Source: Mycobacterium sp. ITM-2016-00317
GTDB taxonomy: Bacteria; Actinomycetota; Actinomycetes; Mycobacteriales; Mycobacteriaceae
DNA length: 64,000 bases
Assembly: GCF_002968295.1 (NCBI RefSeq)
Contig: NZ_CP134399.1
Span: forward strand, 3,720,001-3,784,000
Reading direction: 5' to 3'
The position numbers and the translations under genes are program-made. Below the pieces are notes generated by a model. It had not been told where the DNA came from. It worked only from the letters and a program-made list of their open reading frames with translations, and ran no database searches. Of the stretch, positions 63,152-64,000 are shown piece after piece (positions within the stretch are counted from its first letter, which is position 1; every line of letters begins with the position of its first letter).

Positions 63152-64000
63152 ATGATCGAAGTCACGCTGCTGGGCACCGGAAGCCCCATCCCCGACGCCC
63201 GGCGTGCCGGACCGTCGACATTGGTCCGCGCGGGCGGGCAAACATTCCTCGTCGACTGCGGCCGCGGCGTGCTGCAGCGCACCGCCGCCGTCGGGCTCGG
63301 GGCCGACCAGATCACGGCCCTACTTCTGACCCATCTGCACAGCGACCACATCACCGATCTGGGCGACGTGCTGATCACCCGCTGGGTGTCGAACTTCGCC
63401 CCTGACCTGCCGCCGCTGCCGATCATCGGGCCGCCCGGGACCGCCGAGGTGGTCGACCACGTGCTCTGGTCGCTGCGCCTCGACATCGGGTACCGCATGG
63501 CCCATCACGCCGATCTCACCGAACCACCACAGGTCGAGGTCGAGGAGGTGACCGCGGGCGTGGTCTGGGGTCGCGACGAGGTCCGGGTCAGCGTCGGTCC
63601 GACCAACCACCGGCCGGTGGCGCCGACCATCTGCTTCCGGGTCGAACACCACGGCGCCTCGGTGGTGCTGGCCGGCGACACGGTGCCCTGTGTGGGCCTC
63701 GACGAACTGGCCGCCGGCGCAGGGGCGTTGGTGCACACCGTGGTTCGCCCCGATTTGATCCACGCCCTGCCAGTGCAGCGCATCCGGGACATCTGCGGGT
63801 ACCACTCCTCGGTGGAGGAGGCCGCCGAGACCGCGACGCGCGCCGGCGTCGGCATCCTGATCCTCACCCACTACGTGCCGGCACTGCAGCCCGGCCAGGA
63901 GGACGAGTGGCGCGCGCTGGCCGCCACCAAGTTCGACCGGCAGATCGAACTCGGCGACGACCTGCACCGGGTGGAGGTCCACCCCGGCGTGTGCGCTAAG
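63152..64000 (+). CDS. RNase Z-like metallo-beta-lactamase fold protein (runs off window end)
   Basis: The frame is open for 283 codons without a stop before the window edge. It begins [20 protein letters not shown] and has the metal site [18 protein letters not shown] (HxHxDH), later [24 protein letters not shown] and [14 protein letters not shown], as in tRNase Z-type proteins and Rv2407. It probably processes tRNA 3' ends or is a related phosphodiesterase. The sequence resembles the complete protein up to RVEVHPG, so the stop should lie just past the edge. ATG 63152 has a -10-like TAGGTT shortly upstream, so the mRNA may be nearly leaderless. Confidence 0.88.
   Translation, partial: MIEVTLLGTGSPIPDARRAGPSTLVRAGGQTFLVDCGRGVLQRTAAVGLGADQITALLLTHLHSDHITDLGDVLITRWVSNFAPDLPPLPIIGPPGTAEVVDHVLWSLRLDIGYRMAHHADLTEPPQVEVEEVTAGVVWGRDEVRVSVGPTNHRPVAPTICFRVEHHGASVVLAGDTVPCVGLDELAAGAGALVHTVVRPDLIHALPVQRIRDICGYHSSVEEAAETATRAGVGILILTHYVPALQPGQEDEWRALAATKFDRQIELGDDLHRVEVHPGVCAK

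Overview
The window looks like a chromosomal segment of a fast-growing mycobacterium (Mycolicibacterium type). It is very GC-rich, uses GTG and leaderless starts often, and carries mycobacterial hallmarks: MmpS/MmpL, a complete mycobactin NRPS/PKS locus, IdeR and LexA boxes, a DUF222/13E12 HNH gene, and PknH-type sensor lipoproteins. As far as I recall M. tuberculosis gene order, the backbone follows the Rv2372c-Rv2407 stretch, with several replacements and insertions.

Layout. 1-4.4 kb: a truncated mmpL and its mmpS behind an IdeR box (probable siderophore export), then rsmE, dnaJ2 and hrcA. 4.5-26.1 kb: an Rv2375-like gene, then the mycobactin operon on the minus strand (mbtB, a free-standing thioesterase, mbtC, mbtD, mbtE, mbtF, mbtG, mbtH), mostly with ATGA-type overlaps. 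Divergent mbtA is on the plus strand, with two tandem IdeR boxes between mbtA and mbtB. 26.2-34.5 kb: where mbtJ and mbtI sit in M. tuberculosis there is instead an N5-(carboxyethyl)ornithine-synthase-like dehydrogenase, a 13E12-type HNH gene under a perfect SOS box, and a 1.7k-residue iterative PKS of the 6-methylsalicylate synthase (MSAS) type with an IdeR-like box over its first codons. 34.1-36.6 kb: a SnoaL-like protein, an F420-dependent oxidoreductase and hemW/hemN.

36.6-46.5 kb is a sulfur-assimilation region: sirA-cysH-sirohydrochlorin chelatase on the plus strand and subI-cysT-cysW-cysA on the minus strand. Each operon is preceded by a leaderless 30-codon ORF ending in a Cys-rich tract (a cysteine-sensing attenuator). 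Two CNNM/CorC-type membrane proteins lie between them. 46.5-50 kb: two tiny membrane proteins, a GH15 trehalase-like enzyme, an ANTAR protein and an LppR-like lipoprotein. 50.3-56.95 kb: a tightly packed module of GntR regulator, 4Fe-4S ferredoxin, substrate-binding lipoprotein with a NosL-like tail, permease, ATPase, and a flavoprotein fused to HEAT repeats. 57-64 kb: a second sensor lipoprotein overlapping lepA, a PemK-like protein, a cluster of small secreted proteins, a GNAT, a CBS-domain protein and an RNase Z-like enzyme running off the end.

Main biological reading: a mycobactin locus whose aryl starter is probably made by a polyketide route (6-methylsalicylate) rather than from chorismate by MbtI, and a poorly described transporter/ferredoxin/flavoprotein module placed beside sulfur genes. 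Data caveat: dnaJ2, mbtD, mbtF (three times) and the PemK-like gene are broken by single-base indels, all at GGCCGGCC-like sequence. Restoring one base at each gives full-length proteins, so sequencing error is more likely than gene decay.
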